Program-made: the position numbers and the translations under genes
In this document: positions 18,565 through 27,463 of the stretch, piece by piece
Position numbering within the stretch: position 1 is the first letter of the stretch
Layout: each line of letters starts with the position of its first letter
Assembly (NCBI GenBank): GCA_028877275.1
Contig: JAPPFP010000025.1
Coordinates: 1 to 64,000 of the forward strand
Source of the DNA: Acidobacteriota bacterium
GTDB taxonomy: Bacteria > Acidobacteriota > Thermoanaerobaculia > Multivoradales > Multivoraceae
Length of the DNA stretch: 64,000 nt
Direction of reading: 5' to 3'
The notes under the pieces: generated by a model
Database searches by the model: none
Seen by the model: only the letters and a program-made list of their open reading frames with translations
Told to the model about the DNA's origin: nothing

Positions 18565-20999
18565 CAACCGGCCTCGCCGGCCCGTCTCGACAGTCTCGCC
18601 TCGGTTTCCACGAATGACCGGTAGCGCCCGCCGTCCACTGCCATCAGCTCGTCATGGGACCCGTTCTCGACGATCCGGCCACCGTCGAGATAGAGGATCC
18701 GGTCCGCCTGCTGAATCGTCGAGATCCGGTGCGTGATCAGGAAGATGGCGCGGCCCTCGCCCCACGCCGACAGGCGCTCGAGCACCCGGTGTTCGGTGTA
18801 GGCGTCGAGCGCGGCCGTCGGCTCGTCGAGAATCAGGATCGGCGCGTCCTTGACGATCGCCCGGGCGATCGAGAGGCGCTGGCGCTGCCCAGTCGACAGC
18901 TTGCCGCCGCGGTCGCTCAGGACCGTGTCCAGGCCTTCCGGCAGACCGGCGACGTACTCGTCCACGCAGGCCACGCGGGCCGCCTCCAGGACCCGCTCAT
19001 CGCCCGCGTCGGGGACGACGTAGCGGATGTTGTCGCGAACCGACATGCCGAACAGGACGTTCTCCTGCAGGGCGACGGAGACGTTGCCGCGCAGGCTGTC
19101 CACATCCAGCTTGCGGAGGTCGACGCCGTCTATCGACACCGTTCCGGCGTCCGGATCGAACAGCCGGAGCAACAGGCTGACCAGCGTGCTCTTGCCCGAG
19201 CCCGTCGGCCCGACGATCGCTGTGATCGTGCCGGGTTCGACAGCGAGACTGACATCGCGCAGAACGGGACGGTCCGATTCGTAGGCGAAGTCGACATTCT
19301 CGAAGCGAATCTGGCGGCGGAAAGGCCCCATCGGCACCGCGTCGGGAGCGTTCTTCACGTCGGGCTCGATGTCGAGGATGTCGAAGGACCGGTCGAGCCC
19401 CATCGCCATGTCCTGGGCCTGCGACCATAGGGTCACGACGTTCCGCACCGAGACGCTCGACGCGCCGATCTGCTCCTGGGCCCAGTTGTACGCGGCAAGG
19501 TTCCAGGTCACGAAACTGAGACCGACGAGGGCGACGAGCGCCGTCGCGAACGTCTCCCGTTCGCCGTTGGCCCAGACCGCCATCAGGAACTGCGCGCTCA
19601 GGAGCGCCGCGGCGGCGATCGAGAAGGTGACAATGCCGACGACGGCCATCAGCGACCGGACGCGGAAGGACGCGTTGAACGCCCTCACGGAATCGCGCTC
19701 GAGCCGCTCCTGCTCCCGGTCCGCTGCGCCGTAGGCCTTGATCACCCGGATCGCGGCGAACGTCTCCTGGACGCGCGAGGTGAAGTCCGAGCTGGCCTCC
19801 CGGGCAGCGAGGGATCGCTCGCGCATCCGCGGCGAGAACCAGCGCCCCCACAGAACGGCGAGCAGGACGATGCTGAGCGCCATGCCGCCGAGGATCGGAT
19901 CGAGCGCGGCCAGGAAGACGACGCCGATGGCGTAGGTGCTGAGCATCTGCATCGACTGCGTCACGTTGCCGATGACGGCCGTGACCTGGGCGCTGTCCTG
20001 GTAGATGCGGTAGACCGAATCGCCCACCCGGTGGTCGCTGTGGTAGCGCAGAGACAGCCCGAGCCAGCGCTCCACCAGCGCCATCCGCAGGTCCTGGTTC
20101 ACACGCTGCATGATGAAGATGTAGTAGTACGGCAGCAGCATCATCACGGGGAGCTGCGCGAACCACCCGAAGACCATGAAGACCGCGTAGATCCACTTCA
20201 GACTGTGCCGCTGCTCGGCGGTCAGCGGCGCCAGGTCGATGTTCGGTTCGGCGGCGGTAGCGTCGGGCGACGCTTCGCCGGCAAGTTCCGACCGGCCGAT
20301 GAAGTCGGCCAGGAACGGGGTCAGCGGCTCGGCCTGCAGGATGGACTGGCTGATCAGGTCGACCGAGAAGAGGGCGATCACCATCGTCAGCAGGGTCGAG
20401 GCCCACACCAGGACGAAGTAGTAGACGAGGTGGCTGCCGAGCCGGATACGGAAGCGCAGCTTGACGCCGTCCACCCTGTACTGGAGCACCCAGATGCCGA
20501 CGCAGGCCGCCGCCACGAGCCCGACGTAGAGGCTGTCGGCGAGGCCTTCCACGCCGAACAGCGCGAACAGGAACGTCGCCGTGCCGGCGAGCACGAGGGC
20601 GAAGGACACGCCCAGATACGCGCGGCCCCGGACGAAGAGGAGCACCCACACGAGGACGGTCATCAGGACCGTGCCGGCCAGCAGGAGGTCGTGCCGCCAG
20701 TCCGTTCCCGGGGGCGCCAGCCACAGGAGCGGCCCGAGCGCCGTCAGGACCGTGACCAGGGGTGGAACGTGGCGGAAGCTCCACGCGCCGTCCGCGGCGG
20801 CGTCGCCCTCGGCGCTCTTGCTGCGCGGCAGCTCCCGCCAGCGGCCGACGATCTGGGGCCACAGGTAGGGCCACGTCCGAACGAAGATCCGGAAGACGGC
20901 GACGAAGCCCTGCTCCTCCGGGGCCTTGCTCGGGGGCTCCGGAGGCGTGTCCCCCTCGCCCCAGAAGGGGAGGGCGCGTGCCTGCTTCAGATCGTCCAC
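18564..20999 (-). CDS. ABC exporter with extended N-terminal membrane region
   Basis: 811 aa, about 200 longer than a usual half-transporter. The extra part (roughly residues 60-250) holds about four to five additional hydrophobic segments (for example HDLLLAGTVLMTVLVWVLLF) before the canonical six-helix domain, which begins near HSLKWIYAVFMVFGWFAQLP. ATPase motifs: Walker A GPTGSGKSTLVS, signature LSTGQRQRLSIARA, Walker B ILILDEPTAALD, His in LITHRISTIQQADR. It lies 26 bases after the esterase gene and overlaps the next ABC gene, so TonB receptor, esterase, two ABC genes and WD40 form one operon. Likely exports the product handled by the esterase/receptor; substrate unknown. Confidence 0.92.
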   Translation of the reverse strand: MDDLKQARALPFWGEGDTPPEPPSKAPEEQGFVAVFRIFVRTWPYLWPQIVGRWRELPRSKSAEGDAAADGAWSFRHVPPLVTVLTALGPLLWLAPPGTDWRHDLLLAGTVLMTVLVWVLLFVRGRAYLGVSFALVLAGTATFLFALFGVEGLADSLYVGLVAAACVGIWVLQYRVDGVKLRFRIRLGSHLVYYFVLVWASTLLTMVIALFSVDLISQSILQAEPLTPFLADFIGRSELAGEASPDATAAEPNIDLAPLTAEQRHSLKWIYAVFMVFGWFAQLPVMMLLPYYYIFIMQRVNQDLRMALVERWLGLSLRYHSDHRVGDSVYRIYQDSAQVTAVIGNVTQSMQMLSTYAIGVVFLAALDPILGGMALSIVLLAVLWGRWFSPRMRERSLAAREASSDFTSRVQETFAAIRVIKAYGAADREQERLERDSVRAFNASFRVRSLMAVVGIVTFSIAAAALLSAQFLMAVWANGERETFATALVALVGLSFVTWNLAAYNWAQEQIGASSVSVRNVVTLWSQAQDMAMGLDRSFDILDIEPDVKNAPDAVPMGPFRRQIRFENVDFAYESDRPVLRDVSLAVEPGTITAIVGPTGSGKSTLVSLLLRLFDPDAGTVSIDGVDLRKLDVDSLRGNVSVALQENVLFGMSVRDNIRYVVPDAGDERVLEAARVACVDEYVAGLPEGLDTVLSDRGGKLSTGQRQRLSIARAIVKDAPILILDEPTAALDAYTEHRVLERLSAWGEGRAIFLITHRISTIQQADRILYLDGGRIVENGSHDELMAVDGGRYRSFVETEARLSRRAGEAG

Positions 21000-21025
21000 G
21001 CCTGCGGGGAGCTTACGCCGCGGCG

Positions 21026-22255
21026 CTAGGGATCCGCCGTTCTCCTGCGACCCTCGACCGCGTAGTCGCCCTCGGGTGGCACGTCGAGGCTCAGGGCGCC
21101 GCGGAAGCTGTCGCCCCGGACCCGCAGCCAGGCGCTCAGCCTGCCGACCGATCCCTTGCCCCAGTTCACCTGGGATCCGGACGCGACGTACTCGTAGCTC
21201 AGGATGCCGTCCTCGAACCGGACCGCCGTGACCTCCATCGCGCCGTCCACCTCGTCATGAAGCGTCGCGTCGAGCGCGCCGTCCTGTTCGGAGACGGTCA
21301 GCACGCTGCGGCGAAACTCGCCGAGGACCTTCGTCAGAACGTCCCACTCGCCGACCACCGCGGCGGGATCCGCCGGCTCTCCGGCGCCCACGACACCGGG
21401 ATAGTCGCGCCAGAGCCACCGCAGCGTGTCCGGGAAGATGGCGCCGCCGTGCCTCAGGTCGTGGCCGCCCGTGCCCATCTCGAAGCGGTAGTCATAGCGC
21501 GCGAACATCAGGGCCGAGTCCATCTGGAGGTTGGCCAGCGCCCAGTTCCCCTCCGCGAGGTTGATGTCGTTCTCGCCGTCCTGGAGGAAGACGCGGATCG
21601 GCTTCGGATTCCCGCGGGTCTTCCGGATCAGGTACGGGTACCGGGACCCGCCCTGCAGCCTGGTGTAGCTGCCGACGTGGCTGACGACCTTGCTGAAGGC
21701 GTCGGGACGCTCCCAGGCGACGGTGAAGGAGACCAGGCCGCCGTCGCTCATGCCGGCGATCGCCCGGCCGGCCGCCTCGTCCGTCAGGTTGTAGTCATTG
21801 CCGACCTCCGGGAGGATCTCCTCCAGCAGGAAACGCGCGTAGGTGTCGTCGAGGGGCACGTACTGTGCGTCGCGCTGATCCCAGGGGATCTCCTTCATGC
21901 CGGGGTTGATGAAGACCCCGATCGTCACCGGCATCTCCCCCTTGTGGATCAGGTTGTCGAAGACGGTCGGCGCCCGGACGGGGCCCTCTGGCTCCACGTA
22001 GAACTGACCGTCCTGGAAGACCATGACGGCCGCGGGTACGGCGTCCGTGTACTGGGCCGGGACGTACACCCAGTACTCGTGAGTCGTGCCCGCGTAGATA
22101 CTGCTCGCGTCCCAGGTGCGCTTCTCCACCGTGCCCGTTGGGACGCCTTCCTGCGGCAGGGAGTCGGGACCGAGCACGTACTCGGCCCCTCCGGCTCCGG
22201 ACGCCACCAAGAGAATCAACAGGGGGATCGGAAAGCGTCCGATCCCCCTGCCCAT
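21026..22255 (-). CDS. Secreted esterase, enterochelin-esterase/PF00756 type
   Basis: 409 aa. Signal peptide (IPLLILLVASGAGGA). Alpha/beta-hydrolase of the putative esterase family: YWVYVPAQYTDAVPAAVMVF, then the nucleophile elbow GMSDGG (Gly-x-Ser-x-Gly), acid in FLQDGEND, and His in GTGGHDLRHGG. The family includes ferric-enterobactin esterases (Fes/IroE) and feruloyl/acetyl-xylan esterases. A C-terminal ~100-residue beta-rich extension follows (VVGEWDVLTKVLGEFRRSVL). It follows the TonB receptor by 19 bases, so it probably acts in the periplasm on the imported ligand. A perfect 12-bp inverted repeat sits in its first codons. Confidence 0.88.
   Translation of the reverse strand: MGRGIGRFPIPLLILLVASGAGGAEYVLGPDSLPQEGVPTGTVEKRTWDASSIYAGTTHEYWVYVPAQYTDAVPAAVMVFQDGQFYVEPEGPVRAPTVFDNLIHKGEMPVTIGVFINPGMKEIPWDQRDAQYVPLDDTYARFLLEEILPEVGNDYNLTDEAAGRAIAGMSDGGLVSFTVAWERPDAFSKVVSHVGSYTRLQGGSRYPYLIRKTRGNPKPIRVFLQDGENDINLAEGNWALANLQMDSALMFARYDYRFEMGTGGHDLRHGGAIFPDTLRWLWRDYPGVVGAGEPADPAAVVGEWDVLTKVLGEFRRSVLTVSEQDGALDATLHDEVDGAMEVTAVRFEDGILSYEYVASGSQVNWGKGSVGRLSAWLRVRGDSFRGALSLDVPPEGDYAVEGRRRTADP
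22221..22249 (-). promoter_or_regulatory. Perfect 12-bp stem-loop at the start of the esterase gene
   Basis: AGGGGGATCGGA and its exact complement TCCGATCCCCCT flank a 5-base loop (22233-22237). In the mRNA the stem begins 6 bases after the first base of the esterase start codon. It could restrain esterase translation or attenuate transcription after the TonB receptor gene. No U-run follows, so it is not a classic terminator. Confidence 0.55.
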
Positions 22256-22274
22256 GACTACAGTGCCGGTGACG

Positions 22275-25196
22275 CTAGTTGAACGGCCGGAAGCGGAGCT
22301 GCATGCCGACCTCGCGGGGAGGCGTCACGAAGCCGATCGCGGGAACGCCGCCGTTCCCGGAAATCGGCAGGTACTCGAGGACCGCAACTTCGTCCATGAT
22401 GTTCTTGACGAACAGCGAGATCGACCACCTGTCGCTCGGAGCGCTCCAGGTACCGCCCACGTCCAGCCGGTCGAATCCCGGCAGCTCCCAGATGTCGACG
22501 TTTCCGATGCTGGGGAACGCCGACTCGGTGTAGGCGTAGGTCGACTGGAACGAGAGGTGACCCGCGGAGACGAGCGGCTTGAACCAGGACGCCGTCAGCG
22601 CCAGCTTGTTCTGCGGCTGCTTCGGCAACCGGTTCCCGGTCTGATCCGTCGGCAGGTCGTACTCGCTGGTGGCCGGCTCGCCGGTGTCGAAGTTGATGTA
22701 GTTCCAGATCGCCGTCTGGGCATCAGGATGGCCGTCGATCACCGAGGAGTGCGGACCGATCTCCGAGTCCTGCCAGGCAAAGAAGCCCCGGAGACCGAAG
22801 GAGCCGATCCGATAGCTGAACTCCAGGTCCACACCCTGAATCGTCGTGTCGGGAATGTTCGCCGTGTACTCGACGAGCGGCGTGGAGGAGTAGATCGAGA
22901 TCGGAATGTCCACGCCCGGCGGCGGCGCCTGCGTGGCGGCGAGCTGGTAGTTGTCGAACTGGTTGTACCAGAGTCCGGCAGAGAGCTGCAGGCGCGAGTC
23001 GAGGAAGAAGCCCTTCGCCCCCAGCTCGTAGTTCACCAACGTCTCTTCCTCGATGTACGGGGGCACCTGGCCCGGCAGACCGATGTTGAACCCACCGGAG
23101 CGGAAGCCCGTGGAGATCCGGCCGTACACCAGATGGCCGGCGTCGGTCGTGCGCTCCAGAGCGAGGTGGCCAATCGGCCGCGACCAGGTCTGTGGGTAGG
23201 GGTTGCCCTCGCCTGAAAGCGCAATCGTGACCGGGGCGCCTCCCAGAGCCAGCGTGAAGAACCCGCCCTGGTCCTCGGGTTTCTGCTCCTTCTTGTCTTC
23301 GGTGTAGCGAATGCCGCCCGAGAGCGCCCAACTGTCGTTGAACCGGTAGTCGGCACTGAAGAACACGGCCTCCGTCCAGTTCTTGCCCCTGTTGAAGAAG
23401 CTGAGCAGATGGCTGAGATCGTCGCCCTCAGGGCAGTACCAGTAGAGGCCTTCCTCGTCGCCCGCCGGGTCGCTCGTGCCGATGCCGAATCCCTCGACGA
23501 TCTTGGTCAGGACATCCTGGCAATTGTTGACCTCGACGAAGCCCCAGACCGGCGAAACCCTCCGGGCCTGCTCATCGGCCGTCCCGAAGCGGTACGGGAT
23601 CTGCAGGTCATGCCGGTGAATCGTCCCGGACCTCGTGTTCTTGTACCTGAAGAATCCGCCGATGAAGTTGAAGTCGCCGGCGTAGCTCGACCTGAACAGG
23701 AGCTCCTGCGAGTCTTCCTCGTACTCGAACGGAAGGTCGTAGAACGAGTTCGAGAACTGCACCGTGCCGTCGGGGCACAGGCCGTCCCAGCGCCCCGGCG
23801 TGCAGGCCGTCAACGTGTGGTCCAGCGAGTCCGCAGTACCGCCCAGGCCGTGACCGCCCGGGGGCGTGCCGATCGGCACCCGATTCGTGTAGTCGGCGTC
23901 CCGGAGCGCCTGCTGCACCGTCTCGCCGCTGCTCGCGTTGAAGCTGATGCCGAAAGACCTTCCGACCTGCCAGTCGGCCCGGAGTACGCCGAAGTCGCTT
24001 TCGCTCTCGTTGATGCCGGGGTAGTTGAGCGCCACCCTGTTCCTGATCTCGCCGGGGCAGTTCCACGCCGGTGTGTCGAGGCCGCAGTTTGGATCGAGGG
24101 CCGGATTGGGCGTCTCCCAGAGGTAGTAACGGTCCCGGGAGTAGCCGCCAGTCGTCCGGTCGACGTTCGAGAGCTGCACGAAGGCCCGCGGCGTCCCACG
24201 ATCCTCCACGTGGGACACGCGCAGCCTCGCGGAGAACCGATCGGTCTCGGCACGAAGCTGCGGCGAGTAGAAGGTCTGATCGGGTGCGTCATGGTCGCCT
24301 CCCGACCCGACGTTCTCCTGTCTGCCGTCGCCCGTGTGCGTGCCGCCCGTCAGGCGGAAGCTGAAGGGACTGTCCCCGAGAGGGCCGCCGATCGCCGCGT
24401 TCAACCGCTCCTGCGTAACGTCGGTGACCTCCCCCATCAACTCGGCGTCCCAGTGATCCGTCGGGCCCTTGGTGACCACGTTGATCGCGCCCGCGATCGA
24501 GTTGCGGCCGTTCAGGGTTCCCTGGGGCCCACGGGCCACCTCGACGCGTTCGAGATCGAAGCCGCCGCCGGGCGTCGTGCCGTAGACGCCCAGCGTGTAG
24601 GCGCCGTCGACGTAGGTGGCGACGGCATAGTCGGCCTGGTCGTACTGGGCGTTCCTGGTGCCGATGCCGCGGATGACCGTCCCCTGGCCCTGCTGCTCGA
24701 TCTCATCGCCGAACTGAAGGCCCGGAACCAGGTTCTGCAGATCCGTCCTCTCCTGGATCACGAGTTCTTCGAGAAGCGCCGAATCGAACGCCGAGATCGT
24801 CATCGGCACTTCCATGAGGTTCTCCTCGACCCGCTCCGCCGTGACGACGACCGTGGCGTGGTAGGCGGGGCGGATCTCGAAGTCGACCGAAGCGCCGCTC
24901 GCACTCACCTGCACGGACTGGCTCGACGACTGGAATCCCTCGAGGCTGGCCGTGACGGTGTGGCTGCCGGCCGCAACGCCCGAGATCGAGAAGGCGCCGT
25001 CCGCGTCGGTCATCGCCTCGCCGCCGCCCTCGACGCTAACGGTCACGCCTGGAAGCGGATCGCCGTCGGCATCGGAGACGGTTCCGGAAACCGTGCCGCT
25101 CTGAGCCAGCGAGGGCAAGGCCAGGAGCAACAAGGCGAGGGTCGAAAGGGTGAAGACTCTGAAGGTCTTCCATACGGCTCCAGGTCTGCTCTCCAT
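22275..25196 (-). CDS. TonB-dependent receptor with N-terminal carboxypeptidase-regulatory-like domain
   Basis: 973 aa outer-membrane receptor. ATG 25196 has GGGAG upstream; signal peptide TLALLLLALPSLAQ. Residues ~25-110 are a CarboxypepD_reg-like beta domain (GTVSGTVSDADGDPLPGVTV). The plug domain follows: VVVTAERVEENLMEVPMTIS, then LVPGLQFGDEIEQQGQGTVI and RVEVARGPQGTLNGRNSIAG. The C-terminal barrel ends in EVGMQLRFRPFN. The TonB box region is near TVVVTAER. The ligand is unknown; the next gene is an esterase, and exporters follow. First gene of the minus-strand operon, divergent from the ADP-ribosylglycohydrolase-like gene with a 121-base gap that must hold both promoters. Confidence 0.93.
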   Translation of the reverse strand: MESRPGAVWKTFRVFTLSTLALLLLALPSLAQSGTVSGTVSDADGDPLPGVTVSVEGGGEAMTDADGAFSISGVAAGSHTVTASLEGFQSSSQSVQVSASGASVDFEIRPAYHATVVVTAERVEENLMEVPMTISAFDSALLEELVIQERTDLQNLVPGLQFGDEIEQQGQGTVIRGIGTRNAQYDQADYAVATYVDGAYTLGVYGTTPGGGFDLERVEVARGPQGTLNGRNSIAGAINVVTKGPTDHWDAELMGEVTDVTQERLNAAIGGPLGDSPFSFRLTGGTHTGDGRQENVGSGGDHDAPDQTFYSPQLRAETDRFSARLRVSHVEDRGTPRAFVQLSNVDRTTGGYSRDRYYLWETPNPALDPNCGLDTPAWNCPGEIRNRVALNYPGINESESDFGVLRADWQVGRSFGISFNASSGETVQQALRDADYTNRVPIGTPPGGHGLGGTADSLDHTLTACTPGRWDGLCPDGTVQFSNSFYDLPFEYEEDSQELLFRSSYAGDFNFIGGFFRYKNTRSGTIHRHDLQIPYRFGTADEQARRVSPVWGFVEVNNCQDVLTKIVEGFGIGTSDPAGDEEGLYWYCPEGDDLSHLLSFFNRGKNWTEAVFFSADYRFNDSWALSGGIRYTEDKKEQKPEDQGGFFTLALGGAPVTIALSGEGNPYPQTWSRPIGHLALERTTDAGHLVYGRISTGFRSGGFNIGLPGQVPPYIEEETLVNYELGAKGFFLDSRLQLSAGLWYNQFDNYQLAATQAPPPGVDIPISIYSSTPLVEYTANIPDTTIQGVDLEFSYRIGSFGLRGFFAWQDSEIGPHSSVIDGHPDAQTAIWNYINFDTGEPATSEYDLPTDQTGNRLPKQPQNKLALTASWFKPLVSAGHLSFQSTYAYTESAFPSIGNVDIWELPGFDRLDVGGTWSAPSDRWSISLFVKNIMDEVAVLEYLPISGNGGVPAIGFVTPPREVGMQLRFRPFN

Positions 25197-25317
25197 GGCG
25201 GTTCTCCCTATGTTGTGGCGCCGGCGACGGGGCACCGGCGAACTGGCTCATGATCCGCCGAACATGATACACCGTTCAATGTTCCACATGGAAACTCGGC
25301 AGCGCGGATCCAAGATC

Positions 25318-27393
25318 ATGAACACGCCTCTCCCGCCCGACTACGCGGAACGCGTCTACGCCGGCGTGCTCGGCAAGGTCATCGGCGTCTACCTCGGTCG
25401 CCCTTTCGAGGGCTGGCCCTACGAGTGGATCCGCAAACGGCTGGGCGACATCGAGTACTACGTCCACGACCGGCTCGACGTGCCCCTGATCGTCACCGAC
25501 GACGACATCACGGGGACCTTCACGTTCCTGCGGGCGCTCGAAGACCACGGCGCCGGCGCCGATCTCAGCTCGCGGGAGATCGGCGAAACCTGGCTCAACT
25601 ACCTGATCAGGGAGCGGACGGTGTTGTGGTGGGGCGGCCTCGGCAACTCCACGGAACACACCGCCTACCTTCGTCTCAAGAGCGGAATCGAGGCGCCCGA
25701 GAGCGGCTCGATGGAGTTGAACGGCAAGGTCGTGGCTGAGCAGATCGGCGCCCAGATCTTCATCGACGGCTGGGCGATGGTCGCTCCCGGCGATCCGGAC
25801 CTGGCGGTCCGCCTGGCTACCGCGGCCGCGCGGGTGAGTCACGACGGCGAAGCGGTGTACGGCGCCTGCGTCCTCGCGGCGATGGAGTCCATGGCGTTCG
25901 TCGAACGGGACACGGACCGGCTGATCGACGCCGCCCTCGGCTACATCCCGGCGGAGTCAGTAGTCGCCCGGATGATCGGCGACCTGCGCCGCTGGCACGC
26001 CGCCGACAGCGACTGGCACGCGAACCGGGCGCGGCTCGCCGAGCGCTACGGCTACGACAAGTACGGCGGCAACTGCCACATGGTCCCCAACCACGGCCTG
26101 ATCATCCTCGCGCTGCTGCACGGCGATAGCGACTTCGCCGAGACGCTGAAGATCGTCAACACCTGCGGCTGGGACACCGACTGCAACTCGGGCAACGTCG
26201 GCTGCCTCCTCGGGATCAAGGAGGGTCTGGCCGGTATCGAGAGGGGTCTGGAGAAAGGGCTCGACTGGCGCGGTCCAGTCGCCGACCGCGTCTACCTGCC
26301 GACGGCCGACGGTGGCCGGGCGATCAGCGACTGCGGCCAGGAAGCGCTCCAGATCGTCAACATGGGGCGCCGTCTCGCCGGCAGGGAGACGCTGGCGCCG
26401 AAGGACGGCGCGCAGTTCCACTTCGCCTTTCCCGGTTCGGTCCAGGGCTTCCAGGTCATGGAGGGCGAGGCCGAGGTCAGGAGTGTCACCTTGTCGTCCG
26501 GCGAGAGCGCCCTGCGCATCGAGGGCAAAGGCGAGGCCCGGGTCAGCTCGCCCGTCTTCATCCCCTCGCTGGAGACAGCGAAGTGGTTCGAGGGCCGCGT
26601 CTATCCGTTGATGGCTTCGCCGCGGATCTTCCCCGGCCAGACCGTCGAGGCGACGCTCAGCGCCGGGACGGAAGCCGTGCGGGCGAACGTCTATCTCGGC
26701 TACTACGGCGAGAACGACGAGACCGCCACGTTCGACGACGAAGTCGTTGAACTCGGACCCGGCAAGAGCAGGCACGTCTCCTTCACCGTCCCGGACCTGG
26801 CCGGCCCCGTCTTCTCCGTGGGCGTCCGCGTTCAAGGCCCGGCCGGAACCGTCTTCCTGGAGTCGCTGAAGTGGTCCGGCGCACCGACGTTCCGGCTCGA
26901 GCGTCCTGCCCACCGGGGCACGATGTGGCGACGCGCGTGGGTCAACGGCGTCGACCTGCTGACCAAGGGAACGGAGATGTTCCGGCTGGTCCAGAACGCC
27001 GGCATGGGCCTGCTGATGCAGGGCACCCGGGACTGGCGCGACTACTCGGTGACCGCCGACGTGACGCCCCACCTCGTCGAGAGAGCCGGCGTCGCCGCCC
27101 GCGTCCAGGGTCTCACCCGCTTCTACGGCCTGCTCCTGGCTCCCCGGAACCGCGTGCAGCTCGTGCGCATGCTGCATGCCGAAGAGGTGCTGGCCGAAGC
27201 GGATGTCGAGTGGCGACTCGGCGAGAGCTACGAACTGGCCCTTGAGGTCCGCGGCGACCGCCTCGCCGGCAAGGTCGACGGCGCAACGCTCGTCGAAGCG
27301 ACCGACGACGCCCTCGCTTGCGGCGCCGTCGGCCTGGTCATCGAGGAAGGGCGGCTGGGGGTCGACCGGGTCGAGGTCCGCCCTGTCGCCTAA
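25318..27393 (+). CDS. ADP-ribosylglycohydrolase-family protein with C-terminal beta domains
   Basis: About 691 aa. Residues ~1-365 are an ADP-ribosylglycohydrolase-type all-helical domain: RVYAGVLGKVIGVYLGRPFE, the metal-site motif TDDDITGTFTF (family: DDT), and NTCGWDTDCNSGNVGCLLGI (family: GGDTDxxA), so the Mg-binding acidic residues are kept. The remaining ~325 residues are two beta-rich parts, the last resembling a laminin-G/concanavalin-like sugar-binding domain (ITRFYGLLLAP-like region near LTRFYGLLLAPRNRVQLVRM). No signal peptide from ATG 25318; starts further upstream (25288) are possible. Such fusions occur in environmental bacteria. Possible substrates are ADP-ribose adducts or N-glycosidic nucleosides; unproven. 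Confidence 0.82.
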   Translation: MNTPLPPDYAERVYAGVLGKVIGVYLGRPFEGWPYEWIRKRLGDIEYYVHDRLDVPLIVTDDDITGTFTFLRALEDHGAGADLSSREIGETWLNYLIRERTVLWWGGLGNSTEHTAYLRLKSGIEAPESGSMELNGKVVAEQIGAQIFIDGWAMVAPGDPDLAVRLATAAARVSHDGEAVYGACVLAAMESMAFVERDTDRLIDAALGYIPAESVVARMIGDLRRWHAADSDWHANRARLAERYGYDKYGGNCHMVPNHGLIILALLHGDSDFAETLKIVNTCGWDTDCNSGNVGCLLGIKEGLAGIERGLEKGLDWRGPVADRVYLPTADGGRAISDCGQEALQIVNMGRRLAGRETLAPKDGAQFHFAFPGSVQGFQVMEGEAEVRSVTLSSGESALRIEGKGEARVSSPVFIPSLETAKWFEGRVYPLMASPRIFPGQTVEATLSAGTEAVRANVYLGYYGENDETATFDDEVVELGPGKSRHVSFTVPDLAGPVFSVGVRVQGPAGTVFLESLKWSGAPTFRLERPAHRGTMWRRAWVNGVDLLTKGTEMFRLVQNAGMGLLMQGTRDWRDYSVTADVTPHLVERAGVAARVQGLTRFYGLLLAPRNRVQLVRMLHAEEVLAEADVEWRLGESYELALEVRGDRLAGKVDGATLVEATDDALACGAVGLVIEEGRLGVDRVEVRPVA

Positions 27394-27463
27394 ACTGAGT
27401 CAACACTCACGATATGATCGGGTTCGACCGCGAGCACCCCGAACAGGCAAACAGAGGCTCCCC

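Noticed and set aside
20762..22282. A 506-codon open frame antisense to the ABC and esterase genes
   Set aside because: No motif, and it spans the ends of two well-supported genes on the other strand.
23409..25253. A 614-codon open frame antisense to the TonB receptor
   Set aside because: Mirror of TonB receptor coding bias; no domain pattern, and it crosses the receptor start region.
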